Origin: Citrobacter sedlakii NBRC 105722
GTDB lineage: Bacteria > Pseudomonadota > Gammaproteobacteria > Enterobacterales > Enterobacteriaceae
Length of the DNA: 64,000 nucleotides
Direction: 5' to 3'
NCBI RefSeq assembly: GCF_000759835.1
Contig: NZ_BBNB01000007.1
Location: 62,001 to 126,000 of the forward strand
The translations under genes were made by a program, and so were the position numbers. Below, piece after piece: positions 55,200 through 64,000 of the stretch. The notes below the pieces were generated by a model. The model searched no databases, was not told the origin of the DNA, and saw only the letters and a program-made list of their open reading frames with translations. Within the stretch, counting starts at the first letter, position 1, and every line of letters starts with the position of its first letter.

Positions 55200-56160
55200 C
55201 TTGCTAAAACAACCTTTACTGGCATTCGGCGGCCTGCTGGCGCTTTCAGCCGCAACCTTCGCTGCGCCTTCGTCACCAGACGCGCTGCGCATTGGTTATC
55301 AGAAAGGCAGCATCAGTATGGTTCTTGCCAAAAGTCATCAACTTCTGGAAAAGCGCTATCCGCAGACCCGTATTTCCTGGGTCGAATTCCCGGCCGGACC
55401 GCAGATGCTTGAAGCCCTTAACGTGGGCAGTATCGATCTGGGCAGCACCGGCGATATTCCGCCGATTTTCGCTCAGGCCGCCGGCGCGGATCTGGTCTAT
55501 GTCGGCGTTGAACCGGCGAAACCGAAAGCGGAAGTGATACTGGTGCCGGAATCCAGCCCCATCCGGACGGTGGCGGAGCTGAAAGGGCATAAAGTGGCGC
55601 TTCAGAAAGGTTCCAGCTCGCACAACCTGCTGTTACGCGCACTCCAGCAAGCTGGATTGAAATTTACCGATATCCAGCCAACGTGGCTAACGCCTGCCGA
55701 CGCCCGCGCCGCTTTTCAGCAGGGTAACGTAGATGCCTGGGCGATTTGGGATCCTTACTATTCTGCGGCGCTGTTGCAGGGTGGCGTGCGCGTGCTTAAG
55801 GACGGTAGCGACCTGAAACAAACCGGTTCGTTCTATCTCACCTCACGTCCCTACGCAGAGAAGAACGGCGTGTTTATTCAGGGCGTGCTGGACACCTTTA
55901 GCCAGGCCGACGCGCTGACGATTTCGCAACGCCCGGAAAGCATTACCTTGCTGGCGAAAACCATGGGATTACCGGAACCGGTGATCGCCGCCTATCTCGA
56001 TCATCGCCCGCCGACCACCATTTCCCCGGTCAGCGCTGCCGTTGCGGCGCTGCAACAACAAACGGCAGACCTGTTTTACGACAACCGTCTGGTGCCAAAA
56101 AAGATTGATATTCGCCAGCGCATCTGGCAACCCACTCAACAGGAAGGAAAACAGCTATGA
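55192..56160 (+). CDS. ssuA: SsuA, periplasmic aliphatic-sulphonate-binding protein
   Basis: The ATG at 55192, inside the end of ssuE, gives 322 residues with a signal peptide (ending TFAA, before [14 protein letters not shown]). The fold is a periplasmic-binding protein of the nitrate/sulphonate/taurine family, with [24 protein letters not shown] in part, KGSSSHNLL and DAWAIWDPY segments. It captures alkanesulphonates for SsuBC. It overlaps ssuD by 4 bp. Confidence 0.97.
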   Translation: MLNLLKQPLLAFGGLLALSAATFAAPSSPDALRIGYQKGSISMVLAKSHQLLEKRYPQTRISWVEFPAGPQMLEALNVGSIDLGSTGDIPPIFAQAAGADLVYVGVEPAKPKAEVILVPESSPIRTVAELKGHKVALQKGSSSHNLLLRALQQAGLKFTDIQPTWLTPADARAAFQQGNVDAWAIWDPYYSAALLQGGVRVLKDGSDLKQTGSFYLTSRPYAEKNGVFIQGVLDTFSQADALTISQRPESITLLAKTMGLPEPVIAAYLDHRPPTTISPVSAAVAALQQQTADLFYDNRLVPKKIDIRQRIWQPTQQEGKQL

Positions 56161-57302
56161 GCCTGAATATGTTCTGGTTTTTACCGACTCACGGTGACGG
56201 CCACTTTCTGGGAACGGATCAGGGTTCTCGTCCGGTGGATCACGGTTATCTCCAGCAGATCGCGCAGACGGCCGATCGTCTGGGATTCACTGGCGTACTG
56301 ATCCCGACCGGGCGTTCCTGTGAAGATGCCTGGCTGGTCGCCGCCTCGATGATCCCGGTCACCCAGCGTCTTAAGTTCCTGGTGGCATTACGGCCAAGCG
56401 TCACGTCGCCCACGGTGGCGGCACGCCAGGCGGCGACGCTTGACCGGCTCTCTAACGGTCGGGCGCTGTTCAACCTGGTGACCGGTAGCGATCCACAGGA
56501 ACTGGCGAGCGATGGGGTCTTTCTCGATCACACCGAGCGCTATGAAGCCTCCGCCGAGTTCACCCAGGTCTGGCGACGGTTATTGCAGGGTGAAACGGTT
56601 GATTTTAACGGCAAGCATATTCATGTAAATGGCGCGAAACTGTTTTTCCCGCCGGTTCAGCAACCGTATCCACCGCTCTATTTTGGCGGTTCCTCCGAGA
56701 TTGCGCAGGAACTTGCTGCGGAGCAGGTTGATCTGTATCTGACCTGGGGTGAACCGCCCGATCAGGTAAGAGAGAAAATCGCCCAGGTGCGCGCTAAAGC
56801 AGCGGCTCGCGGGCGCACCTTGCGCTTTGGTATTCGTTTGCATGTGATTGTGCGCGAAACCAACGAAGAGGCCTGGCGCGCGGCGGACCGGCTGATCGCG
56901 CATCTCGATGACGAAACCATCGCGAAAGCGCAGGCCGCTTTCGCCAGGACGGACTCCGTGGGGCAGCAACGGATGGCGTCACTGCATAACGGCAAACGCG
57001 ATAATCTGGAAATCAGCCCTAACCTGTGGGCAGGCGTGGGGCTGGTGCGTGGCGGCGCAGGCACAGCGCTGGTGGGAGACGGCCCAACGGTGGCGGCGCG
57101 TATTCAGGAATATGCCGCGCTGGGTATCGACAGTTTTGTGTTATCTGGCTATCCGCATCTGGAAGAGGCCTGGAAGGTCGGCGAACTACTCTTCCCGCAC
57201 CTTGACGTTGCTATACCGGACGTTCCGCAGCCGCAGCATCTGCATTTGCAGGGAGAAGCCGTGGCGAATGACTTCATTCCGCGTAAAGCCGCCCAAAGCT
57301 AA
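56157..57302 (+). CDS. ssuD: SsuD, FMNH2-dependent alkanesulphonate monooxygenase
   Basis: The 381-residue protein is of the luciferase-like barrel family and matches E. coli SsuD. The active-site cysteine lies in [10 protein letters not shown] (about residue 54). The flexible lid [14 protein letters not shown] and the [10 protein letters not shown] strand are present. It uses FMNH2 from SsuE and oxygen to split C1-C14 sulphonates into aldehyde and sulphite. Confidence 0.98.
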   Translation: MSLNMFWFLPTHGDGHFLGTDQGSRPVDHGYLQQIAQTADRLGFTGVLIPTGRSCEDAWLVAASMIPVTQRLKFLVALRPSVTSPTVAARQAATLDRLSNGRALFNLVTGSDPQELASDGVFLDHTERYEASAEFTQVWRRLLQGETVDFNGKHIHVNGAKLFFPPVQQPYPPLYFGGSSEIAQELAAEQVDLYLTWGEPPDQVREKIAQVRAKAAARGRTLRFGIRLHVIVRETNEEAWRAADRLIAHLDDETIAKAQAAFARTDSVGQQRMASLHNGKRDNLEISPNLWAGVGLVRGGAGTALVGDGPTVAARIQEYAALGIDSFVLSGYPHLEEAWKVGELLFPHLDVAIPDVPQPQHLHLQGEAVANDFIPRKAAQS

Positions 57303-57313
57303 GGAGGATGAAC

Positions 57314-58105
57314 ATGGCTACGCCCCTTGAAAAAAGATTGTTGCACGCTGCCCCCTGGTTTTTGCCGGTGGGTATTGTGGCGGTCTGGCAACTTGCTTCC
57401 TCCCTGGGCTGGCTTTCCGGTCGCATTTTTCCGTCGCCGGAAGGGGTGATCGCCGCGTTCTGGACGCTTTCCGCCAGTGGTGAGCTTTGGCAGCATCTGG
57501 CAATCAGCGCCTGGCGCGCGCTGATCGGCTTTTCGATCGGCGGTTCGCTCGGCCTGGCGCTGGGCCTGGTCAGCGGCCTGTCGCACTGGGGAGAACGCCT
57601 GCTGGATACGTCCATTCAGATGTTGCGCAACGTACCGCATCTGGCGCTAATTCCACTCGTCATCCTGTGGTTTGGCATTGACGAAACCGCGAAGATCTTT
57701 CTGGTGGCGCTGGGTACGCTGTTTCCGATTTACATCAACACCTGGCATGGGATCCGCAATATCGATCGCGGACTGGTGGAGATGGCGCGCAGTTATGGGC
57801 TTTCCGGTTTGTCGCTGTTTTTGCATGTGATTTTACCCGGCGCCCTGCCCTCGATCATGGTTGGGGTTCGTTTTTCACTTGGACTAATGTGGCTGACGCT
57901 CATCGTGGCAGAGACCATCTCGGCCAATTCCGGTATCGGCTACCTGGCAATGAACGCCCGGGAATTTCTGCAAACGGATATCGTCGTCGTCGCCATTATT
58001 CTTTACGCCCTGCTCGGCAAGCTCGCCGATGTCAGCGCGCAACTGCTGGAGCGCCTCTGGCTGCGCTGGCATCCCGCTTATCAATTGAAAAAGGCCGCTG
58101 TATGA
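57314..58105 (+). CDS. ssuC: SsuC, sulphonate ABC-transporter permease
   Basis: The ATG at 57314 follows AAGGAGG by six bases, giving 263 residues, as in E. coli. Six membrane helices and the permease loop [20 protein letters not shown] (the EAA motif that contacts SsuB) are present. It forms the inner-membrane channel for sulphonates with SsuB and SsuA. ssuB begins within its last codons (4-bp overlap). Confidence 0.97.
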   Translation: MATPLEKRLLHAAPWFLPVGIVAVWQLASSLGWLSGRIFPSPEGVIAAFWTLSASGELWQHLAISAWRALIGFSIGGSLGLALGLVSGLSHWGERLLDTSIQMLRNVPHLALIPLVILWFGIDETAKIFLVALGTLFPIYINTWHGIRNIDRGLVEMARSYGLSGLSLFLHVILPGALPSIMVGVRFSLGLMWLTLIVAETISANSGIGYLAMNAREFLQTDIVVVAIILYALLGKLADVSAQLLERLWLRWHPAYQLKKAAV

Positions 58106-58869
58106 ATACCGCCCGACTGAACCAGGGTACGCCGCTCCTGCTGAATGCGGTGACAAAGCGATATGCGCGAAACACGGTGCTGAACGGGTTGGATCTGCAT
58201 ATTCCGGCCGGTCAGTTTGTCGCGGTGGTCGGACGTAGCGGTGGCGGTAAAAGCACGCTGCTGCGCTTGCTCGCCGGGCTGGAGGCGCCCACCGACGGCG
58301 CGTTACTGGCAGGTACTACGCCGCTGACGGAGATGCAGGGGGACATCCGCATGATGTTTCAGGATGCGCGCCTGTTGCCGTGGAAGTCGGTGATGGATAA
58401 TGTCGGTCTGGGACTGAAAAGCGGCTGGCGGAACGCCGCACGTCAGGCGCTGTCTGCAGTAGGGCTGGAAAACCGGGCGGAGGAATGGCCCGCAGCGCTT
58501 TCCGGTGGACAAAAGCAGCGAGTGGCGCTGGCACGCGCGCTTATCCATCGTCCCGGGTTGCTGTTACTTGACGAGCCGCTCGGGGCGCTGGATGCGCTGA
58601 CCCGACTGGAAATGCAGGATCTTATCGTATCACTGTGGCAGGAACATGGCTTCACGGTGCTGCTGGTGACCCACGACGTCAGCGAGGCTGTGGCAATGGC
58701 CGATCGCGTACTGCTGATCGAAGCGGGCAAGATCGGGTTGGATCTTACGGTGGATATTGCGCGACCACGTCGTCGGGGGTCCGTGCGTTTAGCGGAGCTG
58801 GAAACGGAGGTGCTGCAACGGGTGATGCAGCGAGGCGAAACGACGCAACCGGTGCGTCGGCATGGCTGA
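58102..58869 (+). CDS. ssuB: SsuB, sulphonate ABC-transporter ATPase
   Basis: The 255-residue ATPase starts at the ATG at 58102, overlapping ssuC by 4 bp. Walker A is GRSGGGKST (about 44-52), the Q-loop is [14 protein letters not shown], the signature is [11 protein letters not shown] (about 133-143), Walker B is [12 protein letters not shown], and the switch histidine lies in VTHDVSEA. It powers uptake of sulphonates. The strong inverted repeat at 58895-58933 ends the operon. Confidence 0.97.
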   Translation: MNTARLNQGTPLLLNAVTKRYARNTVLNGLDLHIPAGQFVAVVGRSGGGKSTLLRLLAGLEAPTDGALLAGTTPLTEMQGDIRMMFQDARLLPWKSVMDNVGLGLKSGWRNAARQALSAVGLENRAEEWPAALSGGQKQRVALARALIHRPGLLLLDEPLGALDALTRLEMQDLIVSLWQEHGFTVLLVTHDVSEAVAMADRVLLIEAGKIGLDLTVDIARPRRRGSVRLAELETEVLQRVMQRGETTQPVRRHG

Positions 58870-58894
58870 TTAACCGCATGCTGTCGCCTGGTCA

Positions 58895-58933
58895 AATCAG
58901 CGCCACCCGGTAAATTACCCGGTGGCGCTGATT
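58895..58933. terminator. Bidirectional terminator between ssuB and pepN
   Basis: A long inverted repeat (AATCAGCGCCACCCGGTAA, 58895-58913, with TTACCCGGTGGCGCTGATT, 58915-58933) lies between the convergent ssuB and pepN. The 19-bp arms are complementary, with tails of T or A on both sides. Confidence 0.9.
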
Positions 58934-58967
58934 ATTTATCGCCCCTAAGAAACGGCAGGTCGACGCA

Positions 58968-61580
58968 TCAGGCAAGCGCTTTCGCGATCTTCTCGAACAG
59001 ATCGCCGGACAGATTCTCCAGCCCTTTTAACTGTTCAAGCGCGGCGCGCATTTTTTCCTGGCGCGGCTGGTCATAACGCTTCAGACGAATCAGCGGTTCT
59101 ATCAGCCGCGACGCCACCTGCGGGTTACGGCTGTTCAGCTCGGTTAACATGTCAACCAGGAACTGGTAGCCACTGCCGTCCTCGGCGTGGAAAGCCGCCG
59201 GATTACTGCCTGCGAAGGCGCCAATCAGCGAACGCACGCGGTTCGGGTTGCTCATACTGAACGAACGGTGCTTCAGCAAGCCGCGCACCGTTTCCAGCAC
59301 ATTTTCCGCAGGGCTGGTGGATTGCAGGATAAACCATTTATCCATCACCAGGCCATCCTGATGCCACTTATCATCATACTCCTGCATCAGCGCGTCGCGG
59401 CACGGTAGCTGTGCGGCCACCGCTGCAGAGAGCGCGGCCAGCGCATCGGTCATATTGTTGGATGTATGGTATTGCTTGCTCACCAGCGTATCGGCAAGCT
59501 GCGTTTCGCCAAAGGCGAGGAAACGCAGGCAGATATTGCGTAAGGTGCGCTTACCGATATCCCCGTGCTCCACACGATACGTGTCCAGATGATTCGCGTT
59601 ATAGATCGCGAGGAATTCATCTGCCAGTTCTGTCGCCAGCGTCCGGGTCAGGGCTTCGCGTACCTGGGCAATCGCCAGCGGGTCGATAATCTCAAACAGT
59701 TCAGCCATTTCATTTGCGGAAGGCAGCGTCAAAATTTCCGCCGCCAGCGCCGGATCAATCGTCTCATCCAGCAGCACCGCGCGGAAGGCGTCGGCAACAT
59801 GCACCGGCAGCGAGAGCGGTTGCCCCTGCTGAACGCGCGCGACGTTCAGTTTGATCCAGGTCGCCAGCAGGCTCTGCGCCGCATCCCAGCGCGAAAAGTC
59901 GTTACGCGCGTGACGCATCAGGAAGGTCAGCTGCTGATCGCTCCATTTATATTCCAGTTTCACCGGCGCGGAAAACTCGCACAGCAGCGCCGGAACGGGC
60001 TGGAAATAGACGTTATCAAAAACAAACGTTTGTTCCGCCTGCGTGACGTTGAGCACCGGATTCACCGGATGGCCCCCCTTGCGCAGCGGGATCACCTTAC
60101 CTTCGTTGTCATACAATTCGATGGCAAACGGGATGTGCAGCGGCAGTTTTTCCGCCTGATCCGGCGTAGGTGGCGTGCGCTGGCTGATGGTCAGCGTGTA
60201 CTGTTCGGTTTCCGGATTGTAGTCATCTTTAACCGTCACAATCGGGGTGCCGGACTGGCTGTACCAGCGACGGAAATGGGAGAGATCGATATTGGACGCG
60301 TCCTCCATCGCCTGGACAAAGTCGTCGCAGGTAGCGGCGCTGCCGTCATGACGCTCAAAATAGAGCTGCATTCCCTTCTGGAAGTTTTCTTCTCCCAGCA
60401 GCGTGTGGATCATACGGATCACTTCCGCCCCCTTTTCATAAACCGTCAGGGTATAGAAGTTATTCATCTCGATGACTTTGTCCGGGCGGATGGGGTGCGC
60501 CATCGGACTGGCGTCCTCCGCAAACTGTAACCCACGCATCGTACGCACGTTACTAATGCGATTTACCGCGCGGGAACCGAGATCGGAGCTGAACTCCTGG
60601 TCGCGGAACACAGTTAAGCCTTCTTTCAGGCTCAACTGGAACCAGTCGCGGCAGGTGACGCGGTTACCGGTCCAGTTGTGGAAATATTCATGACCGATCA
60701 CCCGTTCAATATCGAGGTAGTCTTTGTCGGTGGCGGTGTCGGTTCGCGCCAGCACGTATTTGGAGTTAAAAATGTTGAGGCCTTTGTTCTCCATCGCGCC
60801 CATATTAAAGAAGTCGACAGCGACAATCATATAAATGTCGAGATCGTATTCCAGACCAAAGCGCTCTTCGTCCCACTTCATGGAGTTTTGCAGCGAAGTC
60901 ATCGCCCATGGCGCGCGGTCCAGATTGCCGCGGTCAACGTACAATTCCAGCGCCACTTCCCGGCCTGAACGGGTGGTAAACGTATCGCGCAGCACGTCGA
61001 AATCGCCAGCCACCAGCGCAAACAGGTAGCACGGTTTCGGGAACGGATCCTGCCACTGAACCCAGTGGCGACCGTTATCCAGGTCGCCCTCTGCAACGCG
61101 GTTGCCGTTAGACAGCAGGAACGGATATTTGGCTTTATCGGCGATAATTTTGGTGGTAAAGCGCGCCAGCACGTCTGGTCTGTCGAGATACCAGGTGATA
61201 TGGCGAAAGCCTTCCGCTTCGCACTGGGTACACAGCGCGTCGCCGGACTGGTACAGCCCTTCCAGCGCGGTATTTGCCGCGGGGCTGATCGCATTAACAA
61301 TGCGCAGGGTAAAACGCTCGGGCAAATTGCTGAGGACCAGTTGGCCCTCGTCTTCTTTATAGTCCGTCCACGGTTCATCGTTAACATGGACGGAGATCAG
61401 CGTCAGCGCTTCGCCATCGAGTTTAAGCGGAGCATCGGATGCGCCATGACGAACAGCCTGGCTCACTGCCGTGACCAGGGTTTTTTCAGCATCCAGGTCA
61501 AAGGTCAAGTCAATATCAGTAATCTGGTAATCCGGCGCACGGTAGTCGTGGCGGTATTTGGCTTGTGGCTGTTGTGTCAT
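58968..61580 (-). CDS. pepN: Aminopeptidase N
   Basis: The ATG at 61580 gives 870 residues (MTQQPQAKYRHDY...), as in E. coli; the longer frame to 61673 is not conserved. The M1-family motifs are GAMEN (near residue 261) and HEYFH (near 297) with the downstream zinc-ligand glutamate in LKEGLTVFRDQE. It removes N-terminal residues from peptides in the cytosol and is the main aminopeptidase in E. coli. It is divergent from pncB. Confidence 0.98.
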   Translation of the reverse strand: MTQQPQAKYRHDYRAPDYQITDIDLTFDLDAEKTLVTAVSQAVRHGASDAPLKLDGEALTLISVHVNDEPWTDYKEDEGQLVLSNLPERFTLRIVNAISPAANTALEGLYQSGDALCTQCEAEGFRHITWYLDRPDVLARFTTKIIADKAKYPFLLSNGNRVAEGDLDNGRHWVQWQDPFPKPCYLFALVAGDFDVLRDTFTTRSGREVALELYVDRGNLDRAPWAMTSLQNSMKWDEERFGLEYDLDIYMIVAVDFFNMGAMENKGLNIFNSKYVLARTDTATDKDYLDIERVIGHEYFHNWTGNRVTCRDWFQLSLKEGLTVFRDQEFSSDLGSRAVNRISNVRTMRGLQFAEDASPMAHPIRPDKVIEMNNFYTLTVYEKGAEVIRMIHTLLGEENFQKGMQLYFERHDGSAATCDDFVQAMEDASNIDLSHFRRWYSQSGTPIVTVKDDYNPETEQYTLTISQRTPPTPDQAEKLPLHIPFAIELYDNEGKVIPLRKGGHPVNPVLNVTQAEQTFVFDNVYFQPVPALLCEFSAPVKLEYKWSDQQLTFLMRHARNDFSRWDAAQSLLATWIKLNVARVQQGQPLSLPVHVADAFRAVLLDETIDPALAAEILTLPSANEMAELFEIIDPLAIAQVREALTRTLATELADEFLAIYNANHLDTYRVEHGDIGKRTLRNICLRFLAFGETQLADTLVSKQYHTSNNMTDALAALSAAVAAQLPCRDALMQEYDDKWHQDGLVMDKWFILQSTSPAENVLETVRGLLKHRSFSMSNPNRVRSLIGAFAGSNPAAFHAEDGSGYQFLVDMLTELNSRNPQVASRLIEPLIRLKRYDQPRQEKMRAALEQLKGLENLSGDLFEKIAKALA

Positions 61581-61799
61581 AAAAAAACCTTTCGCATCTT
61601 TTATAGAGTCTCGACTCCAGTCTATTCCTGTTGCGCAAATCGCGCTACGCAGAATGTTCATCTTTTCAGGCACAAAGCCTCTTGTTGCTACATTTTTATA
61701 ACACGAGGCACGAAATGCACTCGACCCGAAAGTCAGCTTATGGTGTGATCGGGGTTCAATAAATCGCTAAACAAGGTATACTCCAGCGGTTTTCTTAGT

Positions 61800-61817
61800 T
61801 GTTTATTGTACTAAACG
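61800..61817. promoter_or_regulatory. NadR operator of pncB
   Basis: TGTTTA-TTGTAC-TAAACG (61800-61817) matches the NadR box TGTTTA-N6-TAAACA with one change. It lies 29 bp before the pncB ATG. NadR represses pncB when NAD is plentiful. Confidence 0.88.
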
Positions 61818-61846
61818 CTCCCGTGAGAGGATGCTACTGCGCACCT

Positions 61847-63049
61847 ATGACACAATTCGCTTCTTCTGTTCTGCACTCGTTGCTGGATACAGACGCTTAT
61901 AAGTTGCATATGCAGCAAGCCGTATATCACCACTACTATGATGTGCAGGTAGCGGCGGAATTTCGTTGCCGTGGCGACGATCTGCTGGGTATTTATGCTG
62001 ACGCCATTCGCGAGCAGGTCAACGCCATGCAGCATCTTCGCCTTCAGGAAGATGAGCATCAGTGGCTCTCTGGACTGCCTTTCTTCAAAGCGGATTACCT
62101 GAACTGGTTGCGCGATTTTCGCTATAACCCGGAGCAGGTCTCGGTCAGCAATGATAACGGTAAGCTCAATATCCGCTTAACCGGCCCGTGGCGTGAAGTC
62201 ATCATGTGGGAAGTTCCCCTGCTGGCGGTGATAAGCGAGCTGGTGCATCGTTATCGTTCTCCGGAAGCGGGCGTCTCTCAGGCGCTTGATACGCTCGAAA
62301 GTAAACTTGTCGATTTCTCTGCGTTAACCGCCGATCTCGATATGTCTCACTTCCACCTGATGGATTTCGGCACCCGCCGCCGTTTTTCCCGCGAAGTGCA
62401 GCAGGCCATTGTCCAGCGCCTGCAGCAGGAGCCGTGGTTTGTCGGCACCAGCAACTACGATCTCGCTCGTCGTCTCTCCCTGACGCCGATGGGAACCCAG
62501 GCCCACGAATGGTTTCAGGCGCATCAGCAAATCAGCCCGGAACTGGCGACCAGTCAGCGTGCGGCGCTCGCAGCGTGGTTGCATGAATACCCTGACCAGT
62601 TGGGGATCGCCCTGACCGACTGCATTACCATGGATGCGTTCTTGCGCGACTTCGGCGTCGAGTTCGCCAGTCGTTATCAGGGGTTGCGGCATGACTCCGG
62701 CGATCCGGTGGAATGGGGTGAGAAAGCTATCGCCCACTATGAAAAACTGGGCATCGACCCGCAGAGTAAAACCCTGGTCTTTTCTGATAATCTCGATCTG
62801 CGCAAAGCGGTCGATCTGTATCGCCACTTCTCTTCACGGGTGCGGCTGAGCTTCGGCATCGGTACGCGCCTGACCTGCGATATTCCGCAGGTTAAGCCGC
62901 TGAACATTGTTATCAAGCTGGTGGAGTGTAACGGCAAGCCCGTTGCCAAGCTGTCCGACAGCCCAGGAAAAACCATTTGTCACGACAAAGCGTTTGTTCG
63001 CGCGTTGCGCAAAGCCTTCGATTTACCGCATATCAAAAAAGCCAGTTAA
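61847..63049 (+). CDS. pncB: Nicotinate phosphoribosyltransferase
   Basis: The ATG at 61847 gives 400 residues, as in E. coli; an upstream in-frame start at 61799 would run through the NadR box and is rejected. The conserved [13 protein letters not shown] (about 167-179, phosphohistidine region nearby at HEWF) and [15 protein letters not shown] segments are present. It makes nicotinate mononucleotide from nicotinate and PRPP, with ATP, in NAD salvage. A terminator at 63056-63080 follows. Confidence 0.98.
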   Translation: MTQFASSVLHSLLDTDAYKLHMQQAVYHHYYDVQVAAEFRCRGDDLLGIYADAIREQVNAMQHLRLQEDEHQWLSGLPFFKADYLNWLRDFRYNPEQVSVSNDNGKLNIRLTGPWREVIMWEVPLLAVISELVHRYRSPEAGVSQALDTLESKLVDFSALTADLDMSHFHLMDFGTRRRFSREVQQAIVQRLQQEPWFVGTSNYDLARRLSLTPMGTQAHEWFQAHQQISPELATSQRAALAAWLHEYPDQLGIALTDCITMDAFLRDFGVEFASRYQGLRHDSGDPVEWGEKAIAHYEKLGIDPQSKTLVFSDNLDLRKAVDLYRHFSSRVRLSFGIGTRLTCDIPQVKPLNIVIKLVECNGKPVAKLSDSPGKTICHDKAFVRALRKAFDLPHIKKAS

Positions 63050-63055
63050 CAGCTT

Positions 63056-63080
63056 AAGGGAGCCGCTACGGCTCCCTTTT
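63056..63080 (+). terminator. pncB terminator
   Basis: A 9-bp stem (AAGGGAGCC, 63056-63064, with GGCTCCCTT, 63070-63078) ends in TTTT. Confidence 0.88.
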
Positions 63081-63210
63081 CACGTTTATTTCCGAAATCT
63101 TCTTATTTGCTAACGAATTCTGCTTGTCTGATGGCAGATGCCAGGTAACATAGGTATTCCCCCGTTTCGGGGACGTGTTTTTATATTGGACTACTAACAG
63201 AGAGAATATT

Positions 63211-64000
63211 ATGAGCGTTGTGCCTGTAGCCGACGTACTCCAGGGCCGCGTAGACGTTGACAGCGAAGTCACCGTGCGCGGATGGGTACGTACCCGCCGA
63301 GATTCAAAAGCTGGCATCTCCTTCCTCGCCGTTTATGACGGTTCCTGCTTTGATCCTGTACAGGCCGTCATTAATCATTCTCTGCCCAATTACAATGAAG
63401 AAGTGCTGCGTCTGACCACCGGTTGCTCGGTTATCGTTACGGGTAAGGTAGTGGCCTCACCGGGACAAGGGCAAAGTTTCGAGATTCAGGCGACGAACGT
63501 GGAAGTCACCGGTTGGGTGGAAGATCCGGACACCTACCCGATGGCGGCGAAGCGCCACAGCATTGAATACCTGCGTGAAGTGGCGCATCTGCGTCCGCGC
63601 ACCAACATGATTGGCGCGGTCGCCCGCGTTCGCCATACCCTGGCGCAGGCGCTGCATCGTTTCTTCGACGAACAGGGCTTCTTCTGGGTGTCCACTCCCC
63701 TTATTACCGCGTCCGATACCGAAGGCGCGGGCGAAATGTTCCGTGTGTCGACGCTGGATCTGGAAAACCTGCCGCGTAACGAGCAGGGCAAAGTCGATTT
63801 CGATAAAGACTTCTTTGGTAAAGAGTCATTCCTGACCGTATCCGGCCAGTTGAACGGCGAAACTTACGCCTGCGCACTGTCGAAGATCTACACCTTCGGC
63901 CCGACCTTCCGTGCCGAAAATTCCAACACCAGCCGTCACCTGGCTGAGTTCTGGATGCTGGAGCCGGAAGTCGCGTTTGCTAACCTGAACGACGTCGCCG
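63211..64000 (+). CDS. asnS: Asparaginyl-tRNA synthetase, N-terminal part (runs off the right edge)
   Basis: The frame is open from the ATG at 63211 to the window end (263 codons). The product begins [20 protein letters not shown], nearly identical to E. coli AsnS. The N-terminal OB-fold anticodon-binding domain (about 15-100) is followed by the start of the class II catalytic domain. Motif 1 lies near [15 protein letters not shown], and motif 2 near [21 protein letters not shown] full-length E. coli enzyme has 466 residues. Confidence 0.98.
   Translation, partial: MSVVPVADVLQGRVDVDSEVTVRGWVRTRRDSKAGISFLAVYDGSCFDPVQAVINHSLPNYNEEVLRLTTGCSVIVTGKVVASPGQGQSFEIQATNVEVTGWVEDPDTYPMAAKRHSIEYLREVAHLRPRTNMIGAVARVRHTLAQALHRFFDEQGFFWVSTPLITASDTEGAGEMFRVSTLDLENLPRNEQGKVDFDKDFFGKESFLTVSGQLNGETYACALSKIYTFGPTFRAENSNTSRHLAEFWMLEPEVAFANLNDVA

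Noticed and set aside
59565..60530. A 321-codon plus-strand frame antisense to pepN
   Set aside because: It is fully inside pepN and rich in arginine and glutamine, the usual composition of antisense frames.
61581..61673. A longer PepN starting at 61673
   Set aside because: The 31 extra residues are not in the family, and the conserved start MTQQPQ is at 61580.

Overview
This window is a chromosomal segment of an enterobacterium of the Salmonella/Escherichia/Citrobacter group. Almost every housekeeping protein reads as a close relative of an E. coli K-12 protein, in the familiar order putP-putA ... yccA ... ompA ... fabA ... pyrD ... ssu-pepN-pncB-asnS. Several details point away from E. coli and towards Citrobacter, or a relative with a Salmonella-like layout. 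scsABCD lies between agp and cbpA. The rutA-G and torSTRCAD operons are missing. An iraM/rssC-type gene and a CFA/I (Tcf)-type alpha-fimbria are present. The species call is inference from gene content and memory of protein sequences.

Layout. 1-4.6 kb: putP (5' end only) and putA are divergent around a control region with PutA operator motifs. 4.6-8.6 kb: an LprI-like secreted protein, rutR without its operon, the small stress protein ymdF, wrbA-yccJ and agp. 8.9-12.3 kb: the scsABCD thiol-redox operon. 12.5-16.1 kb: cbpA-cbpM, yccM and an AI-2E-family membrane protein. 16.1-20.2 kb: an AT-rich accessory region ending at the serT tRNA gene. It holds an iraM-like anti-adaptor gene, a stretch with no recognisable gene, a three-gene operon (Crp/Fnr-type regulator, a class II aminoacyl-tRNA-synthetase-like protein, a GNAT acetyltransferase) and an integrase remnant against the tRNA. 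20.5-28.6 kb: yccA, then an inserted alpha-fimbrial locus with MarT/FidL-like regulators on one side and a LuxR-type regulator on the other. 28.7-38.2 kb: conserved core (tusE, yccX, rlmI, hspQ, yccU, csgI, mgsA, helD, yccF, yccS, sxy). 38.4-43.7 kb: sulA, ompA, matP, lonH, fabA, rmf. 43.9-54.4 kb: pqiABC, uup, rlmKL, ycbX, zapC, pyrD. 54.6-58.9 kb: ssuEADCB. 59.0-64 kb: pepN, pncB and the 5' part of asnS.

The most interesting part is the serT-proximal operon at 17.4-19.5 kb. A compact HisRS/HisZ-like catalytic fold with no anticodon-binding domain is co-transcribed with an acetyltransferase. Its regulator gene comes first, and a tandem 16-bp repeat with a 21-bp period lies just upstream of the synthetase-like gene. 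Its function is not known to me. The alpha-fimbrial locus is the second accessory block and looks complete: chaperone, pilin, usher, tip adhesin and two kinds of regulator.
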